A DNA stretch of 64,000 nt from positions 2,976,001 to 3,040,000 of the forward strand of contig NZ_CP119520.1 in the NCBI RefSeq assembly GCF_029223865.1, written 5' to 3'. The position numbers were made by a program, and so were the translations under genes. Under the pieces are notes generated by a model. The model was not told the DNA's origin and did not search any database. It saw only the letters and a list, made by a program, of their open reading frames with translations. Positions 17,727-27,249 of this stretch are shown piece after piece (the stretch's first letter is position 1; each line of letters starts with the position of its first letter). Source of the stretch: Telluria mixta (GTDB taxonomy: Bacteria > Pseudomonadota > Gammaproteobacteria > Burkholderiales > Burkholderiaceae_D).

Positions 17727-19400
17727 CGTCCCCAGCGCCGCCTCCACCCGCTCCAGCAGATCGCCATGCTTGTACGGCTTGGCGAGGATATTCAGACGCT
17801 GGCCCTGACCGCGTTCCGGCAACTCGTCCATGTAGCCCGTCGTGACGAGCACCGGCACGCGCGGACGCAGCCGCCGGACTTCATCGACGAGCTGCAGCCC
17901 GTTCATCCCGCCCGGCATGATCACGTCCGTGAACAGCAGGTCGACGCGCGCACCCTCGCGCAGCAGATCCAGCGCCTGTTCGCCGCTGGCGGCCGCCAGG
18001 ACCGCGTAGCCGGCCATGCCCAGCACGCTCTCGGCCAGTTCGCGCACGTCGTCGTTGTCCTCGACGACGAGCACGCTGGGCCGGCTGCCCGCCAGGTCGT
18101 CCGCGTCGGGCGGCGCGGCGTCCTGGTCCGGGCCCGTGCCGCCGGCACCGTCCTGGCCGTTGTCGGCCACGGGGAAGATCATGCGCACCGTCGTGCCTTC
18201 GCCCGGCTTGCTGTCGATTTCCAGGCGGCCGTGCGACTGCTGCACGAAGCCGTGGACCATCGCCAGGCCGAGGCCCGTGCCCGGTCCCTTGGTCGTGAAG
18301 AAGGGCTCCGTCGCGCGCTGCAGCACCTCGGGCGGCATGCCGATGCCTTTATCCACCACGCACAGGTCGACGTAGGGGATGCGCTCTTCGCCGCGCACGA
18401 TGGCCGTCCCGACTGTGACGGTGCCGCCTTCCGGCATGGCGTCGCGGGCGTTGATCAACACGTTCAGCAGGGCCATCTCCAGGTGCGTCGGGTCGAGGTG
18501 GCACAGCGGCAGGCCGGGACGCAGGTCGAGGCGCAGGTCGACCTTGTCGCCCAGCGTGCGCACGAGCATTTCGGAAAATTCCACGACGAGGGTGTTGATG
18601 TTGACGGGCTTGGGTTCCAGCCGCTGCTTGCGTGCGAACGTCAGCAGCTGCTGGGTGAGTTTACCGGCGCGCATCGCCGCGCGCTGCGCCCGTTCCAGTG
18701 CGCCGCGCGCCATGTCCGGCTTGTCGAGACTGATCAGCGCGACTTCCAGGTTGCCGTTGATGACCTGCAGCAGGTTGTTGAAGTCGTGCGCCATGCCGGC
18801 CGTGAGCTGGCCGATGGCTTCCATCTTCTGCGCCTGCAGGTGCGATTCCTGGCTCGTGCGGCGCTCCGTGATGTCCATCTGCGACGCGAAGAAATACAGC
18901 AGCTGGCCGTCCTGGTCGAAGATCGGGCCGATGAACAGGGCGTTCCAGAACGGCGTGCCGTCCGCCTTGTAGTTCAGGATGTCGACGGCGACGGCGCGTT
19001 GTTCACCGACGGCCTTGCCCACCTCGTCCACCGTGCGGCGGTCCGTCTCGGGACCCTGCAGGAAGCGGCAGTTGCGGCCGACGACGTCGTCTTCCTTGTA
19101 CTGCGTGAGATCGAGGAAAGCACCGTTGCAGAACACGATCGGGTTGTCCGGCTGGCGCGGATCGGTGATGACCATCGGCATGCGCGTCATCTCGACGGCG
19201 GCGAAGAAGATGTTGCCGCGGTCTTGCAAGCCATCGCGCTTGATGTAGGTGGCCTGCCAGTGGTTGACGCCGGGGCTGCCCATCGGCTCGTAGGCATTGC
19301 CCTCGATCTCGCCGTCGGCGCGCACGCCGAAGCTCTGGCCGCCGCCTTGCTCCTCCAGTCCTTTCCTGAATACCTCTTCCTTGTCCGGGCCCATCACCAT
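17724..19400 (-). CDS. Blue-light LOV sensor histidine kinase with receiver domain
   Basis: The protein has 558 residues: a LOV domain (about 65-178), HisKA/HATPase (about 190-415) and a C-terminal receiver (about 440-556). The flavin-binding motif GRNCRFLQGP carries the adduct-forming Cys111. The other hallmark residues are present: Asn143 (NYKADG), Asn153 (FWN) and Gln174 (FASQMD). The H-box is GMAHDFNNLL (His205), and GPGTGLGLAMVHGF and the receiver phosphoacceptor Asp492 (FTDVIMPGG) are intact. This is the hybrid LOV-HK-response-regulator layout described in Pseudomonas syringae, so it should autophosphorylate in response to blue light. The start has AAGGA seven bases upstream. The output partner is not in the neighbourhood. 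Confidence 0.93.
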   Translation of the reverse strand: MVMGPDKEEVFRKGLEEQGGGQSFGVRADGEIEGNAYEPMGSPGVNHWQATYIKRDGLQDRGNIFFAAVEMTRMPMVITDPRQPDNPIVFCNGAFLDLTQYKEDDVVGRNCRFLQGPETDRRTVDEVGKAVGEQRAVAVDILNYKADGTPFWNALFIGPIFDQDGQLLYFFASQMDITERRTSQESHLQAQKMEAIGQLTAGMAHDFNNLLQVINGNLEVALISLDKPDMARGALERAQRAAMRAGKLTQQLLTFARKQRLEPKPVNINTLVVEFSEMLVRTLGDKVDLRLDLRPGLPLCHLDPTHLEMALLNVLINARDAMPEGGTVTVGTAIVRGEERIPYVDLCVVDKGIGMPPEVLQRATEPFFTTKGPGTGLGLAMVHGFVQQSHGRLEIDSKPGEGTTVRMIFPVADNGQDGAGGTGPDQDAAPPDADDLAGSRPSVLVVEDNDDVRELAESVLGMAGYAVLAAASGEQALDLLREGARVDLLFTDVIMPGGMNGLQLVDEVRRLRPRVPVLVTTGYMDELPERGQGQRLNILAKPYKHGDLLERVEAALGT

Positions 19401-19484
19401 CGCGCCATCCTTTCGCTCCAGACGATGGAGCTCGATGATGGAATTCTAGGGCGCACGTTTGGGGTGAACTGTTCGAAAGCGCAC

Positions 19485-20966
19485 CTAGCGCGCCGGCATG
19501 CAGCGCGGTTCGCCGTCGAGGTAGCGCCAGGTCTGGGCGCTCTTGACGATGCGATTGCCCGGCGCCAGCGTCCGGCCCGGGCCGCACAGCTGTTCTCCTG
19601 CGCGGGGATTGGTCGCGTTGAACAGTGCCTTGGGCGGTAGGCCGGCCGGGCGGTAGACATAGACCTTGTCCGGGTGGATGTAGTCGTCGTTGCCCGCCAT
19701 GCGTTCCGCGAAGATTTCCGGTTCCGGGTGGTAGTGTTCCGGGATGTGGGCCAGCACGAAGCGGGCGGCGGGGCTGAATTCCACGTACGAGTAACGACTC
19801 GCATTGACCATCGCCGCGCCCTGCGCCAGCACCAGCCACAGCGCCAGCAGCGGCGGCCAGCGCCCGTGCGTGCGCACGCGCAGCAGCAGCGCGAGCACGA
19901 GCGGCATCCCGGCCCAGAATGCATACCGCATGACGCCGGCCGCGCCGGAATTCCAGTTCAGGACGGCCAGCGCGGGCCCGATCAGCGCCAGCACGAGGGC
20001 CAGGCACACGGCCGCCGTCGCGGCCGACCGGCGGCGCCAGCCCCACGCGAGCAGCGCCGCGGCCACGCCGGGCAGGGCGACGATCGCGCCCTGGTTCAGG
20101 TCGAAGAAGAACGAGACGAGGCGCGTGCCGCTGACGAGCCCCGGGTTGGAGAATTTGTTCGCGATGATGTTGGGGACGCCGAACTGCACGAGATTGAACA
20201 GCGGCGGCAGCGCAAACAGGGAGAGACCCGCGGCCAGGCCGGCGATGTTCGCGCGCGTGAGCTGGGTCGTCACGTTCGTCCTGACATCCGCGTCGCGCCG
20301 CCAGTCGGCGCACAGTTTCAGCAGCGGCGCGAAGACGAAGAACATCACGATGGTGGGATTCTGCTGCGCCGCGAGGCCGGCCATGACGCCGCCGGCGAGC
20401 GGCGCGCCGCCCAGCCAGAACAGCAGGCCGGCCAGCAGCGACGCGGCGCCGACGCACTCGGGGCTCGTCTGGTTCATGTACAGCACGCCGCCGCAGCCGA
20501 GGAACAGCAGCACGCCGAGGCTCGCGCCCGGCGCCGAGCGAAAGAAGCGCAGCAGCGCGAGGCCGAGCACGAAGATGGCCGCGTAGTTCGCGGCCTGGAA
20601 CGCTTTCAGCGGCGGGATGCCGGTCGCCTCGAACACGCGCAAGGGTAACGCGGCCAGCGCGGGATAGCCGAAGAAGTGGATCGGAAAGACGTCGCCGGAT
20701 CGCCCGCGCGCGAAGGCGGGATAGACGTTCTGCACGCCGTTGCGCATGTCCTGTTCCAGCGGATCGAACGCCCAGCCCAGTTGCGGCACGAGCTTGCGCA
20801 CGGCCGCGATGTCATCGAGGCGGATGTCGGGCGTGCCGTGGTGCGCGATGGCGACGGTGTCGAGCGTGTACTCGAGCATGTCGCCGCCGAGGATGGGCTG
20901 GTTCAGGCAGAACAGCACGGTCAGCGCGGCCAGCAGCGCCAACGGAAAACGCCAGGCGGGCCGCAT
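19485..20966 (-). CDS. Polytopic membrane protein of surface-polysaccharide operon
   Basis: 493 residues with about ten hydrophobic helices and, after the first helix, an exposed loop that includes GGDMLEYTLDTVA. The overall look (a first periplasmic loop with acidic residues, many helices, a soluble C-terminal tail from about residue 390) resembles GT-C type glycosyltransferases that use lipid-linked sugars. I cannot name a family with certainty. It is the last gene of the wzm-wzt-fkbM-GT operon, 6 bp after the double glycosyltransferase gene, so a role in making or decorating the exported glycan is likely. A 17-codon stretch near the C-terminus is Pro-rich. Confidence 0.75.
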   Translation of the reverse strand: MRPAWRFPLALLAALTVLFCLNQPILGGDMLEYTLDTVAIAHHGTPDIRLDDIAAVRKLVPQLGWAFDPLEQDMRNGVQNVYPAFARGRSGDVFPIHFFGYPALAALPLRVFEATGIPPLKAFQAANYAAIFVLGLALLRFFRSAPGASLGVLLFLGCGGVLYMNQTSPECVGAASLLAGLLFWLGGAPLAGGVMAGLAAQQNPTIVMFFVFAPLLKLCADWRRDADVRTNVTTQLTRANIAGLAAGLSLFALPPLFNLVQFGVPNIIANKFSNPGLVSGTRLVSFFFDLNQGAIVALPGVAAALLAWGWRRRSAATAAVCLALVLALIGPALAVLNWNSGAAGVMRYAFWAGMPLVLALLLRVRTHGRWPPLLALWLVLAQGAAMVNASRYSYVEFSPAARFVLAHIPEHYHPEPEIFAERMAGNDDYIHPDKVYVYRPAGLPPKALFNATNPRAGEQLCGPGRTLAPGNRIVKSAQTWRYLDGEPRCMPAR

Positions 20967-20972
20967 CGTCGC

Positions 20973-23870
20973 TTACGCGTCCGTGCCGGGCAGCGTGCGA
21001 TACCAGCGCCCGCCGATAACCGTATCGATCACCTGGCGCGCGCTGCGGTCCCACGTCAGCCACGGCATGCCCGTCGAGACGGGGGCGTTGCCGGCGCGGT
21101 GCAGGGCGAGCCAGTCCTCGATGGCGCGGGCCAGGTCGGCGGGCGCGAGGCCGTCGAAATAATAGGCGTGGTCGCCCGCGACTTCGCGGAACACGGGCAG
21201 GCTGCGCGCGATGATCGGGATGCCGTGCTGCGCCGCCTCGATCAGCGGCAGGCCGAAACCTTCGCCTTCGGACGCGGCCAGCAGCGCCGCCGAACCGGCA
21301 TACAGCTTCAGCAGCATCTCGTCCGAGATCCCGGCCAGCCAGAACATGCGCTTGCCCTTTTCCGGGTGATTCGCCATGCGCGCGGCGAGCTGCTCGACCA
21401 TCCAGCCTTCCTTGCCGACGATGACGAGGTTGACATCGACACCGCGTTCCCACAAGGCTTCGAACGCGGCCAGCGCCTGGGCCTGGCCCTTGCGCGGTTC
21501 GACGGTGCCGACCATCAGGAAGCTGGGGCGCGCGGCCAGCGCATTCAGCACGACGTGGGCGTCGGGCGGCATGCCCGTGCTCGGGGCGCTCGCGTCGATG
21601 TCGGCGCCCAGGTGGAACCAGCCCAGTTGCAGCGGCAGCCGGCGGCGCAGGCCTTGTCCCTCGTACCAGTCCGCCAGCTCGTCGGCGACGGCGCGCGAGA
21701 TGCAGATCACGCCGTCGGTCACGGCGTGCACGGTGCGCAGGAAGTCGCCGAAGTATTGTTCGGTCCCGAACGGGAACACGTCCGGCCGCAGCATCGGCAA
21801 CAGGTCGTACACGACGAAGTGGATGGCGACGCCCCGGTCCGACATCGACCGCAGCAACGCCTCGTTCTGCGACGTGCCGTTCGTGAACAGGTCGAGGCCG
21901 AGGAACACGTCGCCGGGACGCAGGTCGGCGGGCGCGTCTTCCAGCGCGAGGCCGGTGGTGCCCGTCAGGTTCAGCGCGAACTGGCGCGCGTAGCGGTACG
22001 GGTTGCCGCCGCCGTGCGAGAACACGGGCTCGATGCGGAATCCCGGCGGCGGATCGTTCAGCATCGCCAGCAGGACGCTGCGCACGACGCGCTGGATGCC
22101 CGTCTTGAGGTCCGACTGCACGAGGGCCGACACGTCGACCAGAAGCTGGCGCGGTGCGACCGGCGCGCGGTTGAACGCGATGGCCGCGGCGAGCGGGGCC
22201 AGTTCATTGTCCGGGCACACGGGCGCCGCGGCGCGCACGACCTGGCGGTAATGCGCCTGGCTGCCGTGCTGCGTGAAGTGTTCGATGGCGTCCACATACA
22301 TCCGGCCCACGCGCGCCGGCGCATGTTCGGCTTCCATGTGGGCGAGGGCTTTCTGTGCCAGCGCCGTGCGCGCGCCGGCGTCCCCGTGCAGGTGCGCGAG
22401 CGCGTCCGCCAGTTCGGGAACCGTGAAGTCGTCGCGCAGCTTGACGAGCAGCTCGTCGTCAATGGAGGCGGTGGAGCCGTGCGCGTTGACGACGGTGGGC
22501 AGGCCGTACAGCAGGCAGTCGAGCACGGAGGCCGACGTCTCGCCGCGCGTCGACGTGCGCAGCTGCACGGCGCAGTCGGCGGCAGCCAGCCAGTCGGCGT
22601 AGGTCGCCGCGTCGACGAAGCCCGTGATGCGGATGCGGTCCTTCGCCGCGCCGGCGTTCGCCTTCTGTACGAGTTCGCCGCCGTACAGGCCGGGGTCGTT
22701 CTCGCCCACGAACACCAGCCTGCAATGCGGGTCCAGCGCGAGGGGCGACGCGAGGAAGGCGTCCAGCAGTTCGTCGTTCAGCTTCGTGCGGCCCAGCATG
22801 CCGAACGTGCACACGACGTAATCGTCGCGCGCAAGACCCAGGCGCACGCGGGCGTTCGCGCGCGCGTCCGGGCCAATGCTGCCCTCGGGCCGGCCGCGCA
22901 GCAGCGGAATCGTGCGCCAGCCGGCGGCCGTTTGCGGGCCGTACCAGGTCGTTGCCAGCGTCTTCGAAAAATCCGAGTGCACGATCACGCCGGCGGCCGC
23001 ATCGAGCACGCCCTTGTTGACGGGGTACTTCCAGATCGCCGCATGGCGGCCGTTCCTGGCGTGGTCGAGCAGGCCGGGGAAGCCGTGCGATTCGTACAGC
23101 GCGTGCAGGAACGCCTGCTGCAGGTAGCCCTCGTTCTCCAGGTTGTCCAGCACGCCCGAGAAAAAGAAGTCGTGCAGCACGACGATGCCGGGCACGTCGC
23201 GGATCAATTCGAACATGTGCTGGTGCGCGTGCGAATTGCCGAAGTGGTAGACCACGCGGTCGAACGCATGCGCGTTGGCGCGCAGCCAGTCGGGAGACCG
23301 CTGCGGGAAGCCGGCCACGCGCGGGTCATCCACGCGTTCCTGGTCGACGACGAGGTCGATCTCGTAATGCTTCGCCAGCTCCGGCAGCAGTTCCGCGCTG
23401 TAGTCGGCGATGCCGGATTTCACGGGCGGCAGCGGCGAGACGTACGCCAGTTTCGGCCGCGCTTGCGGCGCGGGCGGCGCCACCGCCACTTCGGCGGCGC
23501 TGGCCGCGATGCGGGTCCACAGCGTGGCGGCGCTCTCCATGCCCGGTGCGGACACGACGTGCGCAAACGGCGCGCCCGGCATGGGACGCACGCGGCCGGC
23601 CCGGCCCAGCGACACGACGACGTCGGGCGCGAGATCGGCGAACGCGTGGATGCGCACGGCGGCCGCGTAGCGCGCATTGTTCGGGAAATCGAATGTGCGC
23701 AGTGGCTGGCTGAACGTGGCGCGCAGCGTCTCCACCGCCGTGTGTGCGCGGCTCGATGCGCTCAGGACGATCTCGTGGCCGTCGGCCATGCGGATCAGTT
23801 CCTGGGCGAGCAGCAGGGCCGCGGGGTCGATGCGGCCGTCGCCGTCGTCGAAGTCGATCACGATGCGCAT
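20973..23870 (-). CDS. Two-domain glycosyltransferase (tandem GT-B)
   Basis: A 965-residue protein with two GT4-like GT-B modules. The first, about residues 135-510, has the N-terminal signature PVKSGIADYSAELLPEL, VLHDFFFSG and a nucleotide-sugar domain with CTFGMLGRTKLND. The second, about 555-955, has the TGIQRVVRSVLLAM opening, VGTVEPRKGQ and EGFGLPLIEAAQ. The first 120 residues form a further Rossmann-like stretch. It probably adds two sugars in turn during assembly of an ABC-exported glycan, at the inner face of the membrane. The genes are tightly packed, with a 3 bp gap to fkbM and 6 bp to the membrane protein gene. Confidence 0.88.
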   Translation of the reverse strand: MRIVIDFDDGDGRIDPAALLLAQELIRMADGHEIVLSASSRAHTAVETLRATFSQPLRTFDFPNNARYAAAVRIHAFADLAPDVVVSLGRAGRVRPMPGAPFAHVVSAPGMESAATLWTRIAASAAEVAVAPPAPQARPKLAYVSPLPPVKSGIADYSAELLPELAKHYEIDLVVDQERVDDPRVAGFPQRSPDWLRANAHAFDRVVYHFGNSHAHQHMFELIRDVPGIVVLHDFFFSGVLDNLENEGYLQQAFLHALYESHGFPGLLDHARNGRHAAIWKYPVNKGVLDAAAGVIVHSDFSKTLATTWYGPQTAAGWRTIPLLRGRPEGSIGPDARANARVRLGLARDDYVVCTFGMLGRTKLNDELLDAFLASPLALDPHCRLVFVGENDPGLYGGELVQKANAGAAKDRIRITGFVDAATYADWLAAADCAVQLRTSTRGETSASVLDCLLYGLPTVVNAHGSTASIDDELLVKLRDDFTVPELADALAHLHGDAGARTALAQKALAHMEAEHAPARVGRMYVDAIEHFTQHGSQAHYRQVVRAAAPVCPDNELAPLAAAIAFNRAPVAPRQLLVDVSALVQSDLKTGIQRVVRSVLLAMLNDPPPGFRIEPVFSHGGGNPYRYARQFALNLTGTTGLALEDAPADLRPGDVFLGLDLFTNGTSQNEALLRSMSDRGVAIHFVVYDLLPMLRPDVFPFGTEQYFGDFLRTVHAVTDGVICISRAVADELADWYEGQGLRRRLPLQLGWFHLGADIDASAPSTGMPPDAHVVLNALAARPSFLMVGTVEPRKGQAQALAAFEALWERGVDVNLVIVGKEGWMVEQLAARMANHPEKGKRMFWLAGISDEMLLKLYAGSAALLAASEGEGFGLPLIEAAQHGIPIIARSLPVFREVAGDHAYYFDGLAPADLARAIEDWLALHRAGNAPVSTGMPWLTWDRSARQVIDTVIGGRWYRTLPGTDA

Positions 23871-23873
23871 GGT

Positions 23874-25100
23874 TCAACCGCCTGTGTGCTTGCGGGCGCG
23901 CTGCAGGTCGGTCAGCACGTTGCGGACCGAGACCGGCAGGCCCCTGAGTTCTTCGGGGACGTCGATGTTCACCACCGGGTGCGGCAGGCTGCCCTTGACG
24001 GCCTGCAGCATGCCGGCCACGCGCCGGTTCAGCGCGGGATGGCGCAGCAGGAACGGGATCAGGGTGCGGCGCAGGCGCTGGTTCTTCGTCACGCGCGTCA
24101 GCAGGCGGCGCGCGAGGCCGGGCCGGCGCACGCGCTGCACGAGGGCGCCGGCCATGCGCAGCGGGCGCGTCACCTTCCACGACGTGCTGTTCAGGGTTGC
24201 CGTCAGGCGCTGTTCGAGGTCGAGCGCCCACATCTGGACCTGCGCCAGTTCGTGCCGCTGCTGCGCGGCCAGGGCCAGCGCGTCCTGCTTTTCCAGCTCC
24301 AGCGCTTCCGCGAACTGGATCATGTCGTGCAGTTCCGTGCGTGCGGCATCGAGCTCCCTCTCCTGCGCCTGCAGCGCTGCCGTCGCCTCGCCGTTCGCGG
24401 CCCAGGCCTTGTCCAGGTGGTGCGAGATGTAGTCGTCGAACACGTTCGGCTGGATGCCGAAACTGGCCAGCAGTTCCGCATGTTCCTCGGCCACGTAGTA
24501 GCGATTCAGGCCGTCGAACCACGCGTAGCGGTAGCGCCGGCTCGTGACCAGGTGTTCCCAGCTGGCGTGGTTCGTTTCGCGGCTGTTCGGCTGGGTCGCC
24601 TCGATCACGAGCACCCACGGCCGCCACCGCTCGAAGTCCATGCCGCGCAGGACGTCGCCCTCGAAGCCTTCGACGTCGATTTTCAGGAAGTGGACGTCGC
24701 CGCGCACGTGCTCTGCGCACACGTCGGCCAAGGTGCGCACGGGCACGGTGAGTTCGGCCACGGTGTGGCCTTCGGCGCGGTGCAGGTCGGCGACCGACTT
24801 GTCGGGCGAGGCCCAGCCGCGCACTGCCGGCACGTCGTACAAGGTGAGCGTACCGGCTGCGCTGCCGGCGGCGACGGCCAGATTGATGTCGCCGGGACGC
24901 TGCTCGTCGAAGGCGGCGATGTGCGCGGGCAGCGGTTCGATGTTGATGCCGCGCCAGCCGGCGTCGTAGAACGCTTTCGTGACCGAATGCTCGACCGGGT
25001 CGTTGGCGCCCACGTCGATGTAGAAGCCGTCCCGGACGTGGCCGAGCGCGCGCCACAGCAGCACGTCCTCGTTGTTCTGGGCGTAGGAGATGAATCTCAT
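23874..25100 (-). CDS. FkbM-family methyltransferase with coiled-coil C-terminus
   Basis: The protein has 408 residues. It opens with MRFISYAQNNEDVLLWRAL and DGFYIDVGANDP, typical of FkbM-type SAM-dependent methyltransferases. FLKIDVEGFE completes the methyltransferase core (about residues 1-215). Residues 235-300 look like a coiled coil, and a basic tail with a possible membrane-associating segment follows. It may methylate the non-reducing end of the glycan, a known way to set chain length for Wzm/Wzt export. The ATG at 25098-25100 overlaps the wzt stop by four bases and was preferred to a longer in-frame start inside wzt. Confidence 0.88.
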   Translation of the reverse strand: MRFISYAQNNEDVLLWRALGHVRDGFYIDVGANDPVEHSVTKAFYDAGWRGINIEPLPAHIAAFDEQRPGDINLAVAAGSAAGTLTLYDVPAVRGWASPDKSVADLHRAEGHTVAELTVPVRTLADVCAEHVRGDVHFLKIDVEGFEGDVLRGMDFERWRPWVLVIEATQPNSRETNHASWEHLVTSRRYRYAWFDGLNRYYVAEEHAELLASFGIQPNVFDDYISHHLDKAWAANGEATAALQAQERELDAARTELHDMIQFAEALELEKQDALALAAQQRHELAQVQMWALDLEQRLTATLNSTSWKVTRPLRMAGALVQRVRRPGLARRLLTRVTKNQRLRRTLIPFLLRHPALNRRVAGMLQAVKGSLPHPVVNIDVPEELRGLPVSVRNVLTDLQRARKHTGG

Positions 25101-26317
25101 GTGCGTTGGATGTCGACGGCCGGGTCGAGCCAGGCCGATCCTTCGAAATACGGACGGCGCATGTTCACGACCGTGAACACGAGCGCCAGGTCGCGCCATT
25201 CATAGTTGTTGACGAGGTGGGTCTCGGTGCTGACGATGGCCGTCGCCACCGAATAACTGCCCGGCCCCAGGTTCATCGGGAAGGCGAAGCGGTACACGAC
25301 TTCCTCGCCGGCGGCCACGTCTTCCAGCGGCAGCTCTTTCAAGTGCGTGTTGGTGCCGTACATCGGCTGGCCCAGACGGTCCTTGATCATGTAGCCGAGG
25401 ACCATGCGCGGGATCGCGGCGCTGGTCCTGACCGTCACCTGCAGCGTGACGGACGCGCCGACGTCGACGACTTCCACGCGCTCGCCGTGTTCGTCCAGCA
25501 GGGCGATGTCGGCCACCGTCGCCTCGCCCGTGCCGGACACCGTCTGCACCTTGCCCGTCTCCGTCGCCTGCAGGCGCACCGTGGCATTTTCCCGTTCCGC
25601 GATCAGGGCGTTGTAGTAATCCATGATCTCCTCGGGTGCGCCTTCCTTCGTCAGGCGGCCGCCGTCCAGCAGCAGGGCGCGGTCGCACACGGACTGGATC
25701 GCCTGCTTGTCGTGCGAGACGAGCAACAGCGTCGTGCCCTGCTGGCGGTAGCGGCGGATGCGGTCGAAGCTCTTGTGCTGGAAGTAGGCGTCGCCCACGG
25801 ACAGCGCTTCGTCGACGATGAGGATGTCGGGCCGGCGCGCGGTGGCGACGGAGAACGCCACGCGCATCTGCATGCCGCTCGAGTACACGCGCACGGGCTG
25901 GTCCATGTAGTCGCCGATCTCGGCGAACGCCTCGATCTCCGGCATCAGGGCCGTGATCTCCTCGACCGTCATGCCGAGCAGCTGGCCGGCCATGTAGACG
26001 TTCTGGCGGCCCGTGAAATCGGGGTGGAAGCCCATGCCCAGTTCCAGCAGCGCGGCCACGCGGCCTTCCATGTAGACGGTGCCCGTCGTCGGCTGCGTCG
26101 TGCCGGTGATGAGCTTCAGCAGCGTGCTTTTACCGGCACCGTTGATGCCGATGAGGCCCACGGCTTCGCCCGGCTTGACGGAAAAGCTCACGTCGCGCAG
26201 CACCCATTTCAGCTTGTGGCGCGGGCGGCCGGGAAAGACCCACTCGGCCAGGCGCGACCAGCGCGTCGGATACTGTTTATAGGCCTTGCCCAGGCCTGTG
26301 ACGACGATCGCGCCCAT
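25097..26317 (-). CDS. wzt: Polysaccharide ABC exporter, ATPase subunit (Wzt)
   Basis: The protein has 406 residues. The ATPase domain (about 1-245) has Walker A GINGAGKST, signature YSSGMQMR and Walker B ILIVDEALSVGD. A C-terminal beta-sandwich domain of about 150 residues (about 255-400) matches the carbohydrate-binding domain of Wzt proteins, which read a terminal modification on the finished O-antigen. With Wzm it exports undecaprenyl-linked glycan across the inner membrane. Its start overlaps the wzm stop by one base. The adjacent fkbM methyltransferase could make the cap that this domain recognises. Confidence 0.93.
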   Translation of the reverse strand: MGAIVVTGLGKAYKQYPTRWSRLAEWVFPGRPRHKLKWVLRDVSFSVKPGEAVGLIGINGAGKSTLLKLITGTTQPTTGTVYMEGRVAALLELGMGFHPDFTGRQNVYMAGQLLGMTVEEITALMPEIEAFAEIGDYMDQPVRVYSSGMQMRVAFSVATARRPDILIVDEALSVGDAYFQHKSFDRIRRYRQQGTTLLLVSHDKQAIQSVCDRALLLDGGRLTKEGAPEEIMDYYNALIAERENATVRLQATETGKVQTVSGTGEATVADIALLDEHGERVEVVDVGASVTLQVTVRTSAAIPRMVLGYMIKDRLGQPMYGTNTHLKELPLEDVAAGEEVVYRFAFPMNLGPGSYSVATAIVSTETHLVNNYEWRDLALVFTVVNMRRPYFEGSAWLDPAVDIQRT

Positions 26318-27120
26318 CAGAGTTCATCCACCATCTCGCCGGCGCGGCGGCGGAACAGGCGCAGGCCGAACAGGCACAGGACCACGGCCAGCACGAACAC
26401 GGGGAACAGGGAACGCCAGTCGGGCGTTGCACCCTGCACGAGGACGGCCTGGTACGCGCCAATGATGCGCGCCATCGGGTTCCACTCCAGCAGCGGACGC
26501 ACGTCGGCCGGCAGGATCGTGGCGGGATAGACGATGGGCGTGAGCCAGAACCAGAACTGCATCGCGATCGTGACGAACTGGCCCACGTCGCGGAAGAACA
26601 CGTTCAGCACGCCGGCGATCATGCCGAGGCCGATCGCCAGCAGCACCTGCACGACGAGCACGGGCAGGATCGACAAATAGATCCAGCCGGGGAAGGAACC
26701 GGAGGCGACGAGGAAGACGGTGAACAGCCCGAAGATGATGGCGAAGTTGAGCGTCGCGGAGAGCACGATGATGAGGGGCAGACAGATGCGGGGAAAGCTG
26801 ACCTTCTTGATCAGGTTCGCCTGCTCGATGAACATGCCCTGGGCGCGCGCGACGATTTCCGCGAACAGGCCCCACGTGAGCACGCCCGCGCACAGCCAGA
26901 CGCTGTAGGCGTAGTGCGAATCGACTGCTCCCGGCAGCTTGCTGTGCATGACTTCGGAAAAGATCACCGTGTACACGACGATCATCGCGAGCGGCGACAG
27001 CAGGGACCACAACGCCCCCAGCACCGCATTGCTGTACTTCGACTGGAATTCGCGCTTGACGCTGCCCAGCACGAAGCCGCGGTAGGCCCAGAGGCCGCGC
27101 AGCATCAGCGGAGAGATCAT
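26317..27120 (-). CDS. wzm: Polysaccharide ABC exporter, permease subunit (Wzm)
   Basis: 267 residues from the chosen start MISPLMLRGLW. It has six predicted helices of the ABC-2 permease family, the amphipathic N-terminal segment FVLGSVKREFQSKYSNAVLG and the conserved GALWSLLSPLAMIVVY motif. It pairs with Wzt to form the glycan exporter. An in-frame start 63 bases upstream exists, but it would leave almost no leader behind the TATAAT promoter at 27201-27206. This is the first gene of a five-gene operon running to 19485. Confidence 0.92.
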   Translation of the reverse strand: MISPLMLRGLWAYRGFVLGSVKREFQSKYSNAVLGALWSLLSPLAMIVVYTVIFSEVMHSKLPGAVDSHYAYSVWLCAGVLTWGLFAEIVARAQGMFIEQANLIKKVSFPRICLPLIIVLSATLNFAIIFGLFTVFLVASGSFPGWIYLSILPVLVVQVLLAIGLGMIAGVLNVFFRDVGQFVTIAMQFWFWLTPIVYPATILPADVRPLLEWNPMARIIGAYQAVLVQGATPDWRSLFPVFVLAVVLCLFGLRLFRRRAGEMVDEL

Positions 27121-27200
27121 GGCGCGGTCCCGGCAGGCCGCGCCTCGGCAGAGTACGTCGGGTGGTTCTTCATAAAGTGGCAAGGCCCAGTGAGCGCAAG

Positions 27201-27228
27201 ATTATACTCTACGGTTCCGCCACACAAA
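27201..27228 (-). promoter_or_regulatory. Promoter of the wzm-wzt operon
   Basis: On the minus strand, a perfect TATAAT (27206-27201) is preceded by a weak -35 (TTTGTG, 16-base spacing). The start of transcription would fall near 27194, which gives a leader of about 75 bases before the wzm ATG. The region is AT-rich compared with its surroundings. Confidence 0.6.
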
Positions 27229-27249
27229 TTAACAGAGTTGTAATGAAAT

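Noticed and set aside
20676..25205. A 1509-codon open frame on the + strand
   Set aside because: It is the antisense of the glycosyltransferase/FkbM genes. High GC content suppresses stop codons in the opposite frame, and the translation is low-complexity Arg/Gln/Val-rich with no domain.
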